A stretch of 64,000 bases of DNA from Mucispirillum schaedleri. Its GTDB lineage: Bacteria; Chrysiogenota; Deferribacteres; Deferribacterales; Mucispirillaceae. Where the stretch lies: assembly GCA_949287985.1 (NCBI GenBank), contig CASEIN010000037.1:1-64000 (forward strand), read 5' to 3'. Shown here piece by piece: positions 7,292 to 16,234 of this stretch. How positions within the stretch are numbered: the first letter of the stretch is position 1; every line of letters starts with the position of its first letter. Below the pieces are notes generated by a model. It had not been told where the DNA came from. It searched no databases and was given only the letters and a program-made list of their open reading frames with translations. The position numbers and the translations under genes were made by a program.

Positions 7292-7894
7292 ATGAAGAAA
7301 ATGATTCTAATATTTATTATATCCATATTCACATATAATACATTATATGCACAGAATATGATGCGCAATACCTATAGAGAGCAACCTAAAACAATAGGTA
7401 CTTTTGGCATAAATGCACATGCTTTAATTCCTACTTCTTATGATACAGGAAAAGCAATAAATTATGGTGGTGGGACTGGTTTTGCTTTAAAAATTAACTA
7501 TTTTGAATATGTAGCACTTTTGCTTGATTTCAATTATTCTTATTCACAAACCAATATGATGAATACACATTTATATGACATTGGCTTCCATACATTAATA
7601 CAGCATGAGAAAGCATATAATGGTTTTGTACCTTGGATAGGATTTGGCATTGGTCTTAATCCCTCAAAATATTCATCTAAAAATTATGCATTAGATGGAA
7701 CATTCAATATGTCATTAGTTCTTTCTGCAGGTTTAAGGTATAATTACAAAGAGTTTTATTTTGGTCCAAAATTAAGCTATTCATTTTATCTTTTAAAAGA
7801 TGATATCAACTATAGGAACACATTCAATGAATATTATGAAGGATTAGATGCTACAAATTTGAAAATTTATTTTGAAGCAGGATATAGATTTTAA
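7292..7894 (+). CDS. outer-membrane beta-barrel protein (third paralogue)
   Basis: A 200-aa protein with signal peptide (...NTLYA-QN) and a barrel domain with GFVPWIGFGIGLNP, the same signature as the barrels at 4180 and 5244. The C-terminus is EAGYRF. It lacks the charged linker of those two. A strong AAGGAGG SD precedes ATG 7292. The gene is followed at 14 bases by a lipoprotein gene and then a YwqK-like gene, with no terminator between, so it probably belongs to one surface-protein operon. Function unknown. Confidence 0.75.
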   Translation: MKKMILIFIISIFTYNTLYAQNMMRNTYREQPKTIGTFGINAHALIPTSYDTGKAINYGGGTGFALKINYFEYVALLLDFNYSYSQTNMMNTHLYDIGFHTLIQHEKAYNGFVPWIGFGIGLNPSKYSSKNYALDGTFNMSLVLSAGLRYNYKEFYFGPKLSYSFYLLKDDINYRNTFNEYYEGLDATNLKIYFEAGYRF

Positions 7895-7908
7895 GAGAGG
7901 AAATATTT

Positions 7909-8382
7909 ATGAGATTTTTTTTATTAATAGGAATATTAATATTTTTTAGCGGATGTTGTTCTGCAGGTTTAACACAATTTAATGATGGTAAATATTATTA
8001 TGCAGACTGGTGTGCTTATGATGAATGCTATACAACTAAAGACGGTGCTGCTTGTTATAAAAATAAAGAGCTTGTAGCAAATTTAAAACCATTAAGCAAT
8101 GAAGAAGTTAGAGCAATTATGGAATATGAAGCACAAGTTGCCCAACAACAACTAATGCAACAACAGCTTTTAAACCAACAATTACAACAAAATGCAATTA
8201 ATAATCAGATTATGTTAAACCAAATAAATCAAAATACTCAACAACTCAATCAATATAATTCAAGTTTGAGAGAGTATAACAATCAATTATTTAATAGTAA
8301 TAATAATTACATACAGCAAAAGGAAACTATTCATACAAGATGCACTAAAATGGGCAATACTGTAAGGTGTTACTCTTATTAA
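7909..8382 (+). CDS. Gln/Asn-rich lipoprotein
   Basis: A 157-aa protein whose lipobox (FSG-C, Cys16) predicts lipidation. After a segment with several Cys and Tyr (about residues 25-50) comes a low-complexity region of Gln and Asn (about 85-140) likely to be extended or coiled. A short C-terminal end, TRCTKMGNTVRCYSY, has two further Cys that could form a disulfide. No family recognised. It is flanked at 14 and 12 bases by the barrel gene and the YwqK-like gene, suggesting that the three products act together at the outer membrane. Confidence 0.65.
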   Translation: MRFFLLIGILIFFSGCCSAGLTQFNDGKYYYADWCAYDECYTTKDGAACYKNKELVANLKPLSNEEVRAIMEYEAQVAQQQLMQQQLLNQQLQQNAINNQIMLNQINQNTQQLNQYNSSLREYNNQLFNSNNNYIQQKETIHTRCTKMGNTVRCYSY

Positions 8383-8394
8383 GGGAGGTTTATT

Positions 8395-9336
8395 ATGAAA
8401 TTTCTTTATACTTTATTATTCATTTTAATAGTTAATAGTATCATTTATGCTCAAGATATTACATGCAATTTTGTAGTAGATGATAAAAAATTTAGGGAAA
8501 TTGCAAATGGACAAGTTTATAAAAATAGGCATACTACTGGTACTATATGTAATTATGGAAGCAATAATGTTATTTCATATATGAATATTGTAAATGGTGT
8601 TCCACATGGTGAAAGTGAGGTATACTATGTAAATGGGTTTCTTAATACAAAAGCTAATTTTTCTAACGGTTTACTACATGGAAAAGTTGAAATATTTTAC
8701 CCTACTGGTTCTGTATACATTACTACATTTTATGAGCAAGGACATCAAAAAGGTATATCTAAAGAATTTTATGAGAATGGTAACTTAAAAGAACAGTGCG
8801 AACACAAAAATAATAATAGTAGAACATGCAGTAGATATGATGAAAACAAACTACTTAGAGTTCAATATAAAATTTTAAATAATAAAGAAGAATATACAAA
8901 AGCTTATGATTATCATGATAATGGTATTATAAAAGAAATTTTGCAATATCAAAATAATAAACTTAATGGCATTTCATACTCATACTATCCAAATAAAAAA
9001 ATTGAGCGAGAAATATCATTCAAAAATGATAAACAAGATGGAATTGCAAAAGTATATGATGAAAATGGCTCTTTAATACTGGAAACTACATATAAAAATG
9101 GAAAGATAGAAGGTCTTAATAAATCATATTATAAAAACGGTAATGTTCAAGTTGAAGGTAATTTTAAAAATAATAAAGCTGATGGACCTGCAAAATTTTA
9201 TTATGAAAATGGTAAATTAAATTTTACTCTTATTAATAAAAAAGGCAAGCCTATAAGTGGACAGTGTGCAAATGGGAGAGAAATTAGTAAAAAAGAATTA
9301 AAAGAATTCATGAAAGGAACAGAAATAAAATGTTAA
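8395..9336 (+). CDS. secreted YwqK-like (MORN_2 repeat) protein
   Basis: A 313-aa protein with signal peptide (...SIIYA-QD) and an N-terminal Cys pair (CNF...TGTIC) shared with the proteins at 14859 and 15546. About ten YxNGxxxxExxFKNxKxxG repeats follow. The end is a conserved module, ISGQCANGREISKKELKEFM then a terminal Cys. Both Cys pairs probably form disulfides in the periplasm or outside. SD GGGAGG precedes ATG 8395. It is last in the barrel-lipoprotein-YwqK operon. Family known by domain only (MORN_2, COG2849); function unknown. Confidence 0.7.
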   Translation: MKFLYTLLFILIVNSIIYAQDITCNFVVDDKKFREIANGQVYKNRHTTGTICNYGSNNVISYMNIVNGVPHGESEVYYVNGFLNTKANFSNGLLHGKVEIFYPTGSVYITTFYEQGHQKGISKEFYENGNLKEQCEHKNNNSRTCSRYDENKLLRVQYKILNNKEEYTKAYDYHDNGIIKEILQYQNNKLNGISYSYYPNKKIEREISFKNDKQDGIAKVYDENGSLILETTYKNGKIEGLNKSYYKNGNVQVEGNFKNNKADGPAKFYYENGKLNFTLINKKGKPISGQCANGREISKKELKEFMKGTEIKC

Positions 9337-9375
9337 GAATAGTTTAATAAAATATAATATTATTTTTAAATATAG

Positions 9376-9404
9376 TTTACTAATTACATTAAAAATATTA
9401 TATT
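9376..9404 (+). promoter_or_regulatory. possible promoter of the methyltransferase-DUF1848 pair
   Basis: TTTACT (9376-9381), 17 bases, TATATT (9399-9404), about 45 bases before the GTG start. The region is extremely A+T-rich, so chance matches are likely. Confidence 0.35.
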
Positions 9405-9448
9405 AATTAATAATTGACCATGTACTTTTGCATTATTTGGAGACCATT

Positions 9449-10525
9449 GTGTATGAGTTAAACGCTAAACTATATAATTTTATATATAAAGAATTAGGTG
9501 CATTCTATCAACAAATGAACCAAGATAAAATACATAATAATGTTGATAATTCAGAATATGAAAACAAACAATATTTGGGTACATATTTCCCTGATTCATA
9601 TAAAGAATCTTATATAATTTTTAAAGACATATTCAATTTTATTAATTCTCACAATGTATCTACAAAGATAGATAATTTAGAAATATTAGATTTTGGCTCT
9701 GGTACTGGTGCAGAAGTATTTGGTTTCCTTCAAGCAATAAATGATTGTATTAATGAACAAAACATTACTATTACTATTCATTCAGTAGAAGGAAATCAAT
9801 CTGCTGTAGAAATACAAAAGCAAATATATTATCATTTTAATTTTAATCATATTATTAATGTGAAAATGTATACAATAAAATTTAATAATTCAGATGAAAT
9901 ATTCGATTTTATAAATAAAACTTTTAAAGACAATTTTTTTGATATTATTATGTCTTTTAAGTCATTATGTGAATTCTTATATATCGATAATTTGATTTAT
10001 TTAAAATTTTTAGATAATATTCAACACAAACTAAAAAAAAATGGTTTGTATGTATTAGTTGATGTTGCTTGTGAATATAGGGTTAAAGCTAACGATGGTT
10101 TTTGCAATGAATATGTTCCAATTATAATAAATCAAAACATCAGAGAATATTATAAAAATAATAATCATTCATTAAATATTATAATACCATTTTGTTGTTT
10201 TTTAAATAAAATTAATTGTTCTAAAGATAAGTGTTATACAAAAACACAATTATATGTAAAGTTTATAAAAAACTTTAACAAAGGTTATATTCAATTAGAC
10301 AATAAATTAGATATTTTTCATTACAATTTATTTATAAAAGACGGTAGTATTAATAATTTATTGCATAATACATTTTCTAAAAATAATAATATTATATGCA
10401 AGTGTAATAATAGATATTTTAATATATGCTATTGTAATTATAATATAAAATTTACAAAATATTTTTGTAATAATTTTTTTGCCACTAGCCAATTTACTTT
10501 AGAAAAATATAAGGACTATATATGA
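9449..10525 (+). CDS. class I SAM-dependent methyltransferase-like protein
   Basis: About 358 aa. SAM motif I is clear (LDFGSGTGAE, Asp81 onward), with an acidic post-I residue (HSVEGN), a DIIMSFKSL motif-IV-like segment and a post-motif strand (NGLYVLVDVA). The C-terminal third is Cys-rich (FCCF, CSKDKC, CKCNNR, CYCN), which suggests metal or Fe-S binding. I choose GTG 9449 because GGAG (9439-9442) lies 6 bases upstream; the frame is open further back to TTG 9428. It overlaps the DUF1848 gene by 4 bases (ATGA). It is strikingly A+T- and Asn-rich even for this genome, hinting at transfer. Substrate unknown. Confidence 0.6.
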   Translation: MYELNAKLYNFIYKELGAFYQQMNQDKIHNNVDNSEYENKQYLGTYFPDSYKESYIIFKDIFNFINSHNVSTKIDNLEILDFGSGTGAEVFGFLQAINDCINEQNITITIHSVEGNQSAVEIQKQIYYHFNFNHIINVKMYTIKFNNSDEIFDFINKTFKDNFFDIIMSFKSLCEFLYIDNLIYLKFLDNIQHKLKKNGLYVLVDVACEYRVKANDGFCNEYVPIIINQNIREYYKNNNHSLNIIIPFCCFLNKINCSKDKCYTKTQLYVKFIKNFNKGYIQLDNKLDIFHYNLFIKDGSINNLLHNTFSKNNNIICKCNNRYFNICYCNYNIKFTKYFCNNFFATSQFTLEKYKDYI

Positions 10526-11475
10526 TTTTAAGTGCATCTAGAAGAACAGATATCCCTGCATTTTATGGCAAATGGTTTATGCAACGATTAAAAGAGAAGT
10601 ATGTGCTTGTACGAAACCCATTTAATATACATCAACTTTCAAATATTCCATTAACTACTACCAGTATAGATGCAATAGTATTTTGGACTAAAAATTCTCT
10701 CCCCATTCATAAATACTTAAAAGATATTGATAATATGGGCTATAAATATTATTTTCAATACACTATCACCCCATACAAAAAAGATATGGAAGAAAACTTA
10801 TTAGATAAAAAAATAATTATAGATTCATTTCAAGAATTATCATCACTAATAGGAAAAGATAAAGTTATTTTGCGTTATGACCCAATAGTGCTTACTTCAT
10901 CATACACCATAGATTACCATATAAAAGCTTTTGAAAAATTATGTAATCATGTAAAAGACTACACCAATAAAATAATTATAAGCTTTCTTGATTACTATAA
11001 CAACACATCTAAAAATATGAAAAATCATAATGTATATAATATATCACAAGATGACATGCAAATACTTGCTGAAAATTTTTCATCTATTGCAAAAAGCCAT
11101 AATATTACCCTTGAAAGCTGTGCTGAAAAAATAGATTTAGAAAAATATAATATAAAACACAGCAAATGTATTGATGATGAATTAATTGAAAAAATTACAG
11201 GTTATAAATTAAAAGCTCCAAATGATAGCCAGAGAGAGCACTGCAACTGTATAAAATGTATCGATATTGGCGAATATAACTCATGTATCCATAACTGTTT
11301 ATACTGCTATGCAAATATTAATAAAGAAAGTGCATCTATTAATTATAAGCTGCATAACCCTAACTCCCCACTTTTAATAGGGGATATCAACCATGAAAAA
11401 GATAAAATAGTAAATAGAAATAAAAATGATATAAAAAGCTACAAGCAGGAAAAAAACATTGAAGATTTTATATAA
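10522..11475 (+). CDS. DUF1848 family Fe-S protein (radical-SAM-like)
   Basis: A 317-aa protein beginning MILSASRRTDIPAFYGKWF, the hallmark of DUF1848, with the VFWTKN and LRYDPI motifs. The C-terminal Cys set is Cys241, Cys243, Cys246 and then Cys255-x3-Cys259-x2-Cys262 (CIHNCLYCYAN), resembling a radical-SAM CxxxCxxC cluster placed unusually at the C-terminus. The family is predicted to bind [4Fe-4S]; no function is established that I can name. It overlaps the methyltransferase gene by 4 bases and has its own AAGGA SD, so the two are co-translated. Confidence 0.85.
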   Translation: MILSASRRTDIPAFYGKWFMQRLKEKYVLVRNPFNIHQLSNIPLTTTSIDAIVFWTKNSLPIHKYLKDIDNMGYKYYFQYTITPYKKDMEENLLDKKIIIDSFQELSSLIGKDKVILRYDPIVLTSSYTIDYHIKAFEKLCNHVKDYTNKIIISFLDYYNNTSKNMKNHNVYNISQDDMQILAENFSSIAKSHNITLESCAEKIDLEKYNIKHSKCIDDELIEKITGYKLKAPNDSQREHCNCIKCIDIGEYNSCIHNCLYCYANINKESASINYKLHNPNSPLLIGDINHEKDKIVNRNKNDIKSYKQEKNIEDFI

Positions 11476-12423
11476 CTAGCGGCTTGCAAGCATAGACTGG
11501 ATTTTATTTAGCAGCTCCACTGTTTCAGTATCGCCACTTAATATCTCCACATAGCTTAACCATAAAATATATGATGTAACCCTTGATTCAATATTTTGAG
11601 AAAGTGAAAAATATTCTTTTTGCCTAATAGCTGCAAGCTGTATCACTAAATCATTATCCATCTCATTGCTTGCAACAATAGAGCTTGATAATATTTTTGC
11701 TATATTCAATATCCCTTTTTCTAAATGTTTTTCTGCCTTTCCAAGATTATTGGCAATAAAATTTCTTGCTCGTTCATCATCATCTTCGCTTATATAATCT
11801 GTCATATATGCGAATGTAAAATGACTTAAAAACATAAAAAATTCTGTAATAAAAATATCTTTATTATTTACTGGCTTGATATTTACATTACCAGTCTGTG
11901 TAAAGATTTTCTCATACAAAATAATAAAATGGTAAAATAATGATATATGTTTACTTGCCCTTGCAAAATCATATGGGTAATTAGACATTTTATTATAGTT
12001 TACTATATTTGGCTTAGACGGCGTTTTCATTGCTTTATTAATAATAAGCTTATAACAATTTAACTGGTCAGTTAATGATAATTGTGGAATATATCTTAAA
12101 TCTTTAAAATCACTTTTCGGAAAAGTATCTTTTAACTGTTTTACAAGGTTTTCTGATACAATTAAAGATTCATTATATATAATATCTAGATTATTAGCTA
12201 AAGTTTTATGTTTTGAAGGTAAATGCTCATATTCAATATTAAAAGTTTCAAGTAAGGCTTTCATTATGCTGTGGGAAATATCATAATCTCTATAACCAGA
12301 AAGAATAGAAAGCATATTTTCATGGAGACTATAATATAAATAAACCGTTTCCATAGCCTGCTTAAAAAAAGGATAATTTCTTTTTAATTCCGATGATAGA
12401 TTTTTTATAACATACCCAGCCAT
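11476..12423 (-). CDS. hypothetical mostly helical protein
   Basis: A 315-aa protein with no recognised domain, no signal peptide and no membrane helix. It is predicted helical, with acidic and Lys-rich stretches (DYISEDDDERARNFIANN). I start at ATG 12423 (MAGYVIKNL), which follows the preceding stop by 4 bases and has GGAAG about 8 bases upstream. The longer frame back to 12501 would overlap the upstream gene by 74 bases. It probably acts with the small protein encoded just before it. The gene ends next to the convergent DUF1848 stop. Confidence 0.55.
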   Translation of the reverse strand: MAGYVIKNLSSELKRNYPFFKQAMETVYLYYSLHENMLSILSGYRDYDISHSIMKALLETFNIEYEHLPSKHKTLANNLDIIYNESLIVSENLVKQLKDTFPKSDFKDLRYIPQLSLTDQLNCYKLIINKAMKTPSKPNIVNYNKMSNYPYDFARASKHISLFYHFIILYEKIFTQTGNVNIKPVNNKDIFITEFFMFLSHFTFAYMTDYISEDDDERARNFIANNLGKAEKHLEKGILNIAKILSSSIVASNEMDNDLVIQLAAIRQKEYFSLSQNIESRVTSYILWLSYVEILSGDTETVELLNKIQSMLASR

Positions 12424-12427
12424 ATTA

Positions 12428-12655
12428 TCACTTCCGTATCCATTCATCAAATCGTTTTGGAAGTTTGAAAATATAATTGCGCAGTTCTTCATCACTGGCA
12501 TGTGGTTCTGATGTATTTTTTAATACATTAACATGTTGAAGCCTGCCATATTGGAAATCTAAATCGCTGCTGGCAATTAGATTACCTGCTCCCATTTTCT
12601 TTGCAATATTTTCATAAGATAATTCTTCTGGAAAATTAAACCGCCAATCACTCAT
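12428..12655 (-). CDS. hypothetical 75-aa protein
   Basis: A small soluble protein, not recognised. It starts MSDWRFNFPEELSYENIAKK and ends KLPKRFDEWIRK, giving an aromatic, charged composition typical of an adaptor or antitoxin-sized partner. A GGGTGGT stretch precedes ATG 12655. Its stop is 4 bases before the start of the 315-aa gene, so the two are coupled. The upstream side diverges from leuC across a 184-base gap. Confidence 0.5.
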   Translation of the reverse strand: MSDWRFNFPEELSYENIAKKMGAGNLIASSDLDFQYGRLQHVNVLKNTSEPHASDEELRNYIFKLPKRFDEWIRK

Positions 12656-12775
12656 AATTTACCACCCACTATCTTAATATTCTATTCTACATATATAATA
12701 TTAAATATGTCAACCTTTTTTCTCTACAAATTATACACAATTTAAAATTATCATTGTTTCTTTTGTTCTTATATC

Positions 12776-12804
12776 TTTACATTTTAATATTTTAGTATTA
12801 TTAT
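12776..12804 (+). promoter_or_regulatory. promoter of leuCD
   Basis: TTTACA (12776-12781), 17-base spacer, TATTAT (12799-12804), about 35 bases before ATG 12840. The leader is too short for an attenuator, T-box or leader peptide. Confidence 0.6.
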
Positions 12805-12839
12805 TCTCTTTATATATTTTAAGTTAAGAGGATAAAATA

Positions 12840-14222
12840 ATGGGAAAAAATCTTTTTCAAAAAGTATGGGATAAACATGTTATTACCACTTTATCAAGTG
12901 GCCAGTCCCAGCTGTTTATAGACCTTCACTTACTTCATGAAGTTACAAGCCCGCAGGCTTTTGCTATGATTAGAGAATTAGGCTTAACTGTGGCACACCC
13001 AGAACGCACTTTTGCCACACATGACCATATTATTCCAACAGATAATACGGCACGCCCTTTTAAAGATTCTTTAGCTGAAGAAATGATGGCAGCTATTGAA
13101 AAAAATACTGCTGATTTTGGCATACAACTTTTTGGAGTTAAAAATAATAGATACGGTGTTATACATATTGTAGGACCAGAAGAAGGGCTTACTCAGCCGG
13201 GTATGACTGTTGCCTGTGGGGACAGCCACACTGCAACTCACGGTGCATTTGGTGCTATTGCTTTTGGTGTTGGTACATCGCAAGTGCGTGATATTCTTGC
13301 AACTCAAACTATGAGTATTGCTCCTTTTAAAGTGCGTAAAATTGAATTAAACGGCACTATGGGCAAAGGGGTTTACTCTAAAGATTTAATATTAACTGTT
13401 ATTGCCCGCCTTGGTGTAAATGGTGGCTTAGGTTATGCTTACGAATTTGCAGGCTCTGCTGTTGATAACATGAGTATGGAAGCTAGAATGACAATATGTA
13501 ATATGGCTATTGAAGGTGGTGCACGCGTTGGTTACATGAACCCAGATAACACTACTTTTGAATACTTAAAAGGCAAACCTTATGCTCCAAGTGGTCAGGC
13601 ATTTGAAAAGGCAGTAGAATACTGGAAAAGCATGGCAAGTGATAAAGATGCCAGCTATGATGATATTGTTAAATTTGATGTAAATGCTATTAAACCAATG
13701 GTTACATGGGGCATTACACCAGAAATGGCAATTGGTATTGATGAAAAAATACCTGAACCAAAAAATGATATTATGAAAGAAGCACTTGAATATATGAAAT
13801 TTAAAGCAGGCACACCTATTAAAGATACTAAAATCGATGTTGCTTTTATAGGCAGCTGCACAAACGGAAGAATTGAAGACTTTAGAATAGCAGCAGAAAT
13901 TTTAAAAGGTAAAAAAGTAGCAAAAGGTGTGAAAGCATTGGCTGTTCCAGGCTCTGTTATTGTTAAAGAGCAGGCAGAAAAAGAAGGGCTTCATGAAATA
14001 TTTAAAGATGCTGGTTTTGAATGGAGAGAGCCAGGCTGTTCTATGTGCCTTGCTATGAACCCTGATAAACTTGTAGGCGACCAAATATCTGCCTCCACAT
14101 CAAATAGAAACTTTAAAGGAAGACAAGGTTCTGCAACTGGTAGAACTATGCTTTTAAGCCCTGCAATGGTGGCTGCTGCTGCTGTAAATGGTGCTATTAC
14201 TGATGTTAGAGATATGATGTAA
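12840..14222 (+). CDS. leuC: 3-isopropylmalate dehydratase large subunit
   Basis: Isomerises 2-isopropylmalate to 3-isopropylmalate in leucine biosynthesis, as a heterodimer with LeuD in the cytoplasm. This is an aconitase-type protein with [4Fe-4S] ligands Cys340 (GSCTNGR), Cys400 and Cys403 (GCSMC), plus the early [10 protein letters not shown] and [12 protein letters not shown] motifs. At 460 aa it is the E. coli-type long form rather than the shorter archaeal type. SD AGAGGA lies upstream of ATG 12840. leuD follows after 10 bases. leuA and leuB are not in the window. Confidence 0.96.
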   Translation: MGKNLFQKVWDKHVITTLSSGQSQLFIDLHLLHEVTSPQAFAMIRELGLTVAHPERTFATHDHIIPTDNTARPFKDSLAEEMMAAIEKNTADFGIQLFGVKNNRYGVIHIVGPEEGLTQPGMTVACGDSHTATHGAFGAIAFGVGTSQVRDILATQTMSIAPFKVRKIELNGTMGKGVYSKDLILTVIARLGVNGGLGYAYEFAGSAVDNMSMEARMTICNMAIEGGARVGYMNPDNTTFEYLKGKPYAPSGQAFEKAVEYWKSMASDKDASYDDIVKFDVNAIKPMVTWGITPEMAIGIDEKIPEPKNDIMKEALEYMKFKAGTPIKDTKIDVAFIGSCTNGRIEDFRIAAEILKGKKVAKGVKALAVPGSVIVKEQAEKEGLHEIFKDAGFEWREPGCSMCLAMNPDKLVGDQISASTSNRNFKGRQGSATGRTMLLSPAMVAAAAVNGAITDVRDMM

Positions 14223-14232
14223 GGAGATAAAA

Positions 14233-14835
14233 ATGACTGGTAATATTAAAGAAATAAAAGGAAAAGCATTGCCTATGGTTGGCGATGATATAGATACTGA
14301 TAGGATTATACCTGCAAGGTTTTTAAGATGCGTTACATTTGATGGGCTTGGTGAGCAGGCTTTTAGAGATGAACGTTTTGATGAGCAGGGTAACCCAACT
14401 AATCACCCAATGAATAATAAAGCATATAGTGGTGCTAAAATTATGATAAGTGGTAATAACTTTGGCTGTGGTTCTTCAAGAGAACATGCTCCACAGGCTA
14501 TTAAAAGGGCAGGCTATGAAGCTGTTATTGCCGAAAGTTTTGCTGAGATTTTTTACGGTAATTCATCAGTTTTAGGGCTTGTATGCATTACACTTCATAA
14601 AAATGAAATTGCAGAGCTTGCTTCATATATTGAAAATAACCCAAACACTGAAGTAGTAATAGATATTGAAAAAGCAGAAATTAAAGCAGGGGATAAATCA
14701 TATAAAGCTGGCATTAAACCAACATTACAAAAAAGCCTGCTTGATGGCACATATGATACTATCTATGAACTTATGAAAAATAAGGATAAAATAGAAGAAT
14801 TAGATAAAAACCTGCCACCAAAATGCTTTAACTAA
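14233..14835 (+). CDS. leuD: 3-isopropylmalate dehydratase small subunit
   Basis: Swivelling-domain partner of LeuC, contributing substrate-binding residues. The 200-aa sequence shows DDIDTDRIIPARFLR near the start and the SGNNFGCGSSREHAPQAI motif that contacts the substrate carboxylate; length fits the E. coli type. AAGGAGAT precedes ATG 14233. There is no terminator after the stop, and a secreted protein gene follows at 23 bases with a strong SD, so the leuCD transcript may continue into it. Confidence 0.96.
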   Translation: MTGNIKEIKGKALPMVGDDIDTDRIIPARFLRCVTFDGLGEQAFRDERFDEQGNPTNHPMNNKAYSGAKIMISGNNFGCGSSREHAPQAIKRAGYEAVIAESFAEIFYGNSSVLGLVCITLHKNEIAELASYIENNPNTEVVIDIEKAEIKAGDKSYKAGIKPTLQKSLLDGTYDTIYELMKNKDKIEELDKNLPPKCFN

Positions 14836-14858
14836 TATAAATTTATGGAGGGAGAATT

Positions 14859-15536
14859 ATGAAAAAAATAATATTTTCATTTATACTACTTTTTTCCTTT
14901 AATGCATATGCTGAAATAAAAGACTGTAAATATAATCTAAAGCTTACTGAAAATAGTGATGTTATAGAATTGCTGTTAAATAATAAAAATTATTCATATA
15001 AAAATAATAGTGGTAAAATTTGTTTTGCAGACGGTGGTGATGGAACTTTAGCATTTTCTTTAAAAAATGGTAAACTTTCAGGCCCTATGGAATTTGAAAT
15101 AATCAGTAATAGTAAACCAGCATTATATGTTTATGCTTCATCATATACTTTTATGGGACATCTTGCTAATTTAAACTCTATGAATCCTAAAGATATGAAA
15201 AAAATGGATAAAATTATGGGGAAATTAGATATTATAATGGAATTTTACCATGATAATGGTAATAAAGCATATATAATGGATATGAAAAAAGGCGATGGTT
15301 CAATAACCAGCTACCGTAGAGATGGTTCTATGGATAGTATTACTGCTGTAAAAAACTTTAGAGTTCATGGGGAAAGTGAAATATATGATGAAAAAGGCAA
15401 ATTATATGCTGTCTTAAAATATAAAAATGATAAACTTGTTTCCGGCAAATGTGTTAATGAAAGAAAAAATGGCGTTGAATGGACTAAAGCAGAAATTTCT
15501 AACTATGAACAAGGGTTACAAGTAGACTGTAATTAA
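14859..15536 (+). CDS. secreted YwqK-like protein with Cys end modules
   Basis: A 225-aa protein with a signal peptide (residues 1-18, ...NAYA-EI). Its N-terminal Cys pair (CKYN...SGKIC), a few YwqK-like repeats (MEFYHDNGNKAYIMDMK, IYDEKGKLYAVLKYKNDK) and C-terminal module (VSGKCVNERKNG...QVDC) match the layout of the 8395 protein. GGAGGGAG precedes ATG 14859. It lies 23 bases after leuD, so it is probably on the leuCD transcript; any link to leucine supply is speculative. Function unknown. Confidence 0.65.
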   Translation: MKKIIFSFILLFSFNAYAEIKDCKYNLKLTENSDVIELLLNNKNYSYKNNSGKICFADGGDGTLAFSLKNGKLSGPMEFEIISNSKPALYVYASSYTFMGHLANLNSMNPKDMKKMDKIMGKLDIIMEFYHDNGNKAYIMDMKKGDGSITSYRRDGSMDSITAVKNFRVHGESEIYDEKGKLYAVLKYKNDKLVSGKCVNERKNGVEWTKAEISNYEQGLQVDCN

Positions 15537-15545
15537 TTGTAACTT

Positions 15546-16211
15546 ATGAAAAAACTTTTTATTTTTATGCTTTTATATTCTTTTGCAAGTGTTTCTTTTG
15601 CAGAAGAATATAAATGCGATTATACTGATAAAGAACTAAATACTAACCTTTACAGGCTTTTGAAAAATAAGGAAGTTGATAATAAAAATGCAACTGGAGT
15701 TATTTGTATTACAAAAGATGAAGGGCAGATGCGTTTTAACCTTGAAAATGGAAAGCTGGCATCTCCCATAGAAATTATAAAGTATAATAATGAAAAAAAG
15801 ACTATTGCAAAAGTATATGCTTCAGACTACAACACATATTTTAAATATAACACTACTAATGGTAACCCACTGCAAAATAAACAGGTCTTAAAAGAACTAA
15901 TTAATAATATAGATTTTACACAAATCCTTTTTGACCCTGAAAATACTAATAATAAAATGCTGGAAATAGTTATAAAAAATAAAAAAGGCACTGCCACATT
16001 TTATTATGAAAACAATATTGTAAACTATATTATACCAATTACTGAAAACGGCATTTCAAATATTGGAAAATACTATAATGAAAATGGTAATTTTGTAGCC
16101 GATATAACTACAGAAAATGGTTATATTACAGAAATAAAATGTGCAGGTGGCAGAAAATTAAATCCTGCTACTATGGATAATGTAAGCCATATTCAATATC
16201 TATGTAAATAA
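15546..16211 (+). CDS. secreted protein related to the YwqK-like group
   Basis: A 221-aa protein with a signal peptide (...VSFA-EE), an N-terminal Cys pair (CDYT...TGVIC) and C-terminal module (ITEIKCAGGRKLNP...YLC) like its neighbour. The middle has few recognisable repeats (YYNENGNFVADITTENG). There is no clear SD; the start is 9 bases after the preceding stop, so translation probably depends on reinitiation. It looks like a diverged tandem duplicate of the gene before it. Function unknown. Confidence 0.6.
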   Translation: MKKLFIFMLLYSFASVSFAEEYKCDYTDKELNTNLYRLLKNKEVDNKNATGVICITKDEGQMRFNLENGKLASPIEIIKYNNEKKTIAKVYASDYNTYFKYNTTNGNPLQNKQVLKELINNIDFTQILFDPENTNNKMLEIVIKNKKGTATFYYENNIVNYIIPITENGISNIGKYYNENGNFVADITTENGYITEIKCAGGRKLNPATMDNVSHIQYLCK

Positions 16212-16234
16212 TGATACAGAAATTTTATATGTAT

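Noticed and set aside
8600-9330. Regular repeats at DNA level in the YwqK-like gene, considered as a CRISPR array
   Set aside because: The periodicity is in the protein (about 23 residues, degenerate at DNA level) and inside a clean ORF; there are no identical repeats with unique spacers and no cas genes.
10522-11475. DUF1848 protein considered as spore photoproduct lyase or a canonical radical SAM enzyme
   Set aside because: The CxxxCxxC motif is at the C-terminus and the N-terminus is the DUF1848 signature, not a TIM-barrel radical SAM start.
12424-12501. Longer start of the 315-aa hypothetical gene
   Set aside because: It would overlap the 75-aa gene by 74 bases; ATG 12423 follows that stop by 4 bases and has an SD.
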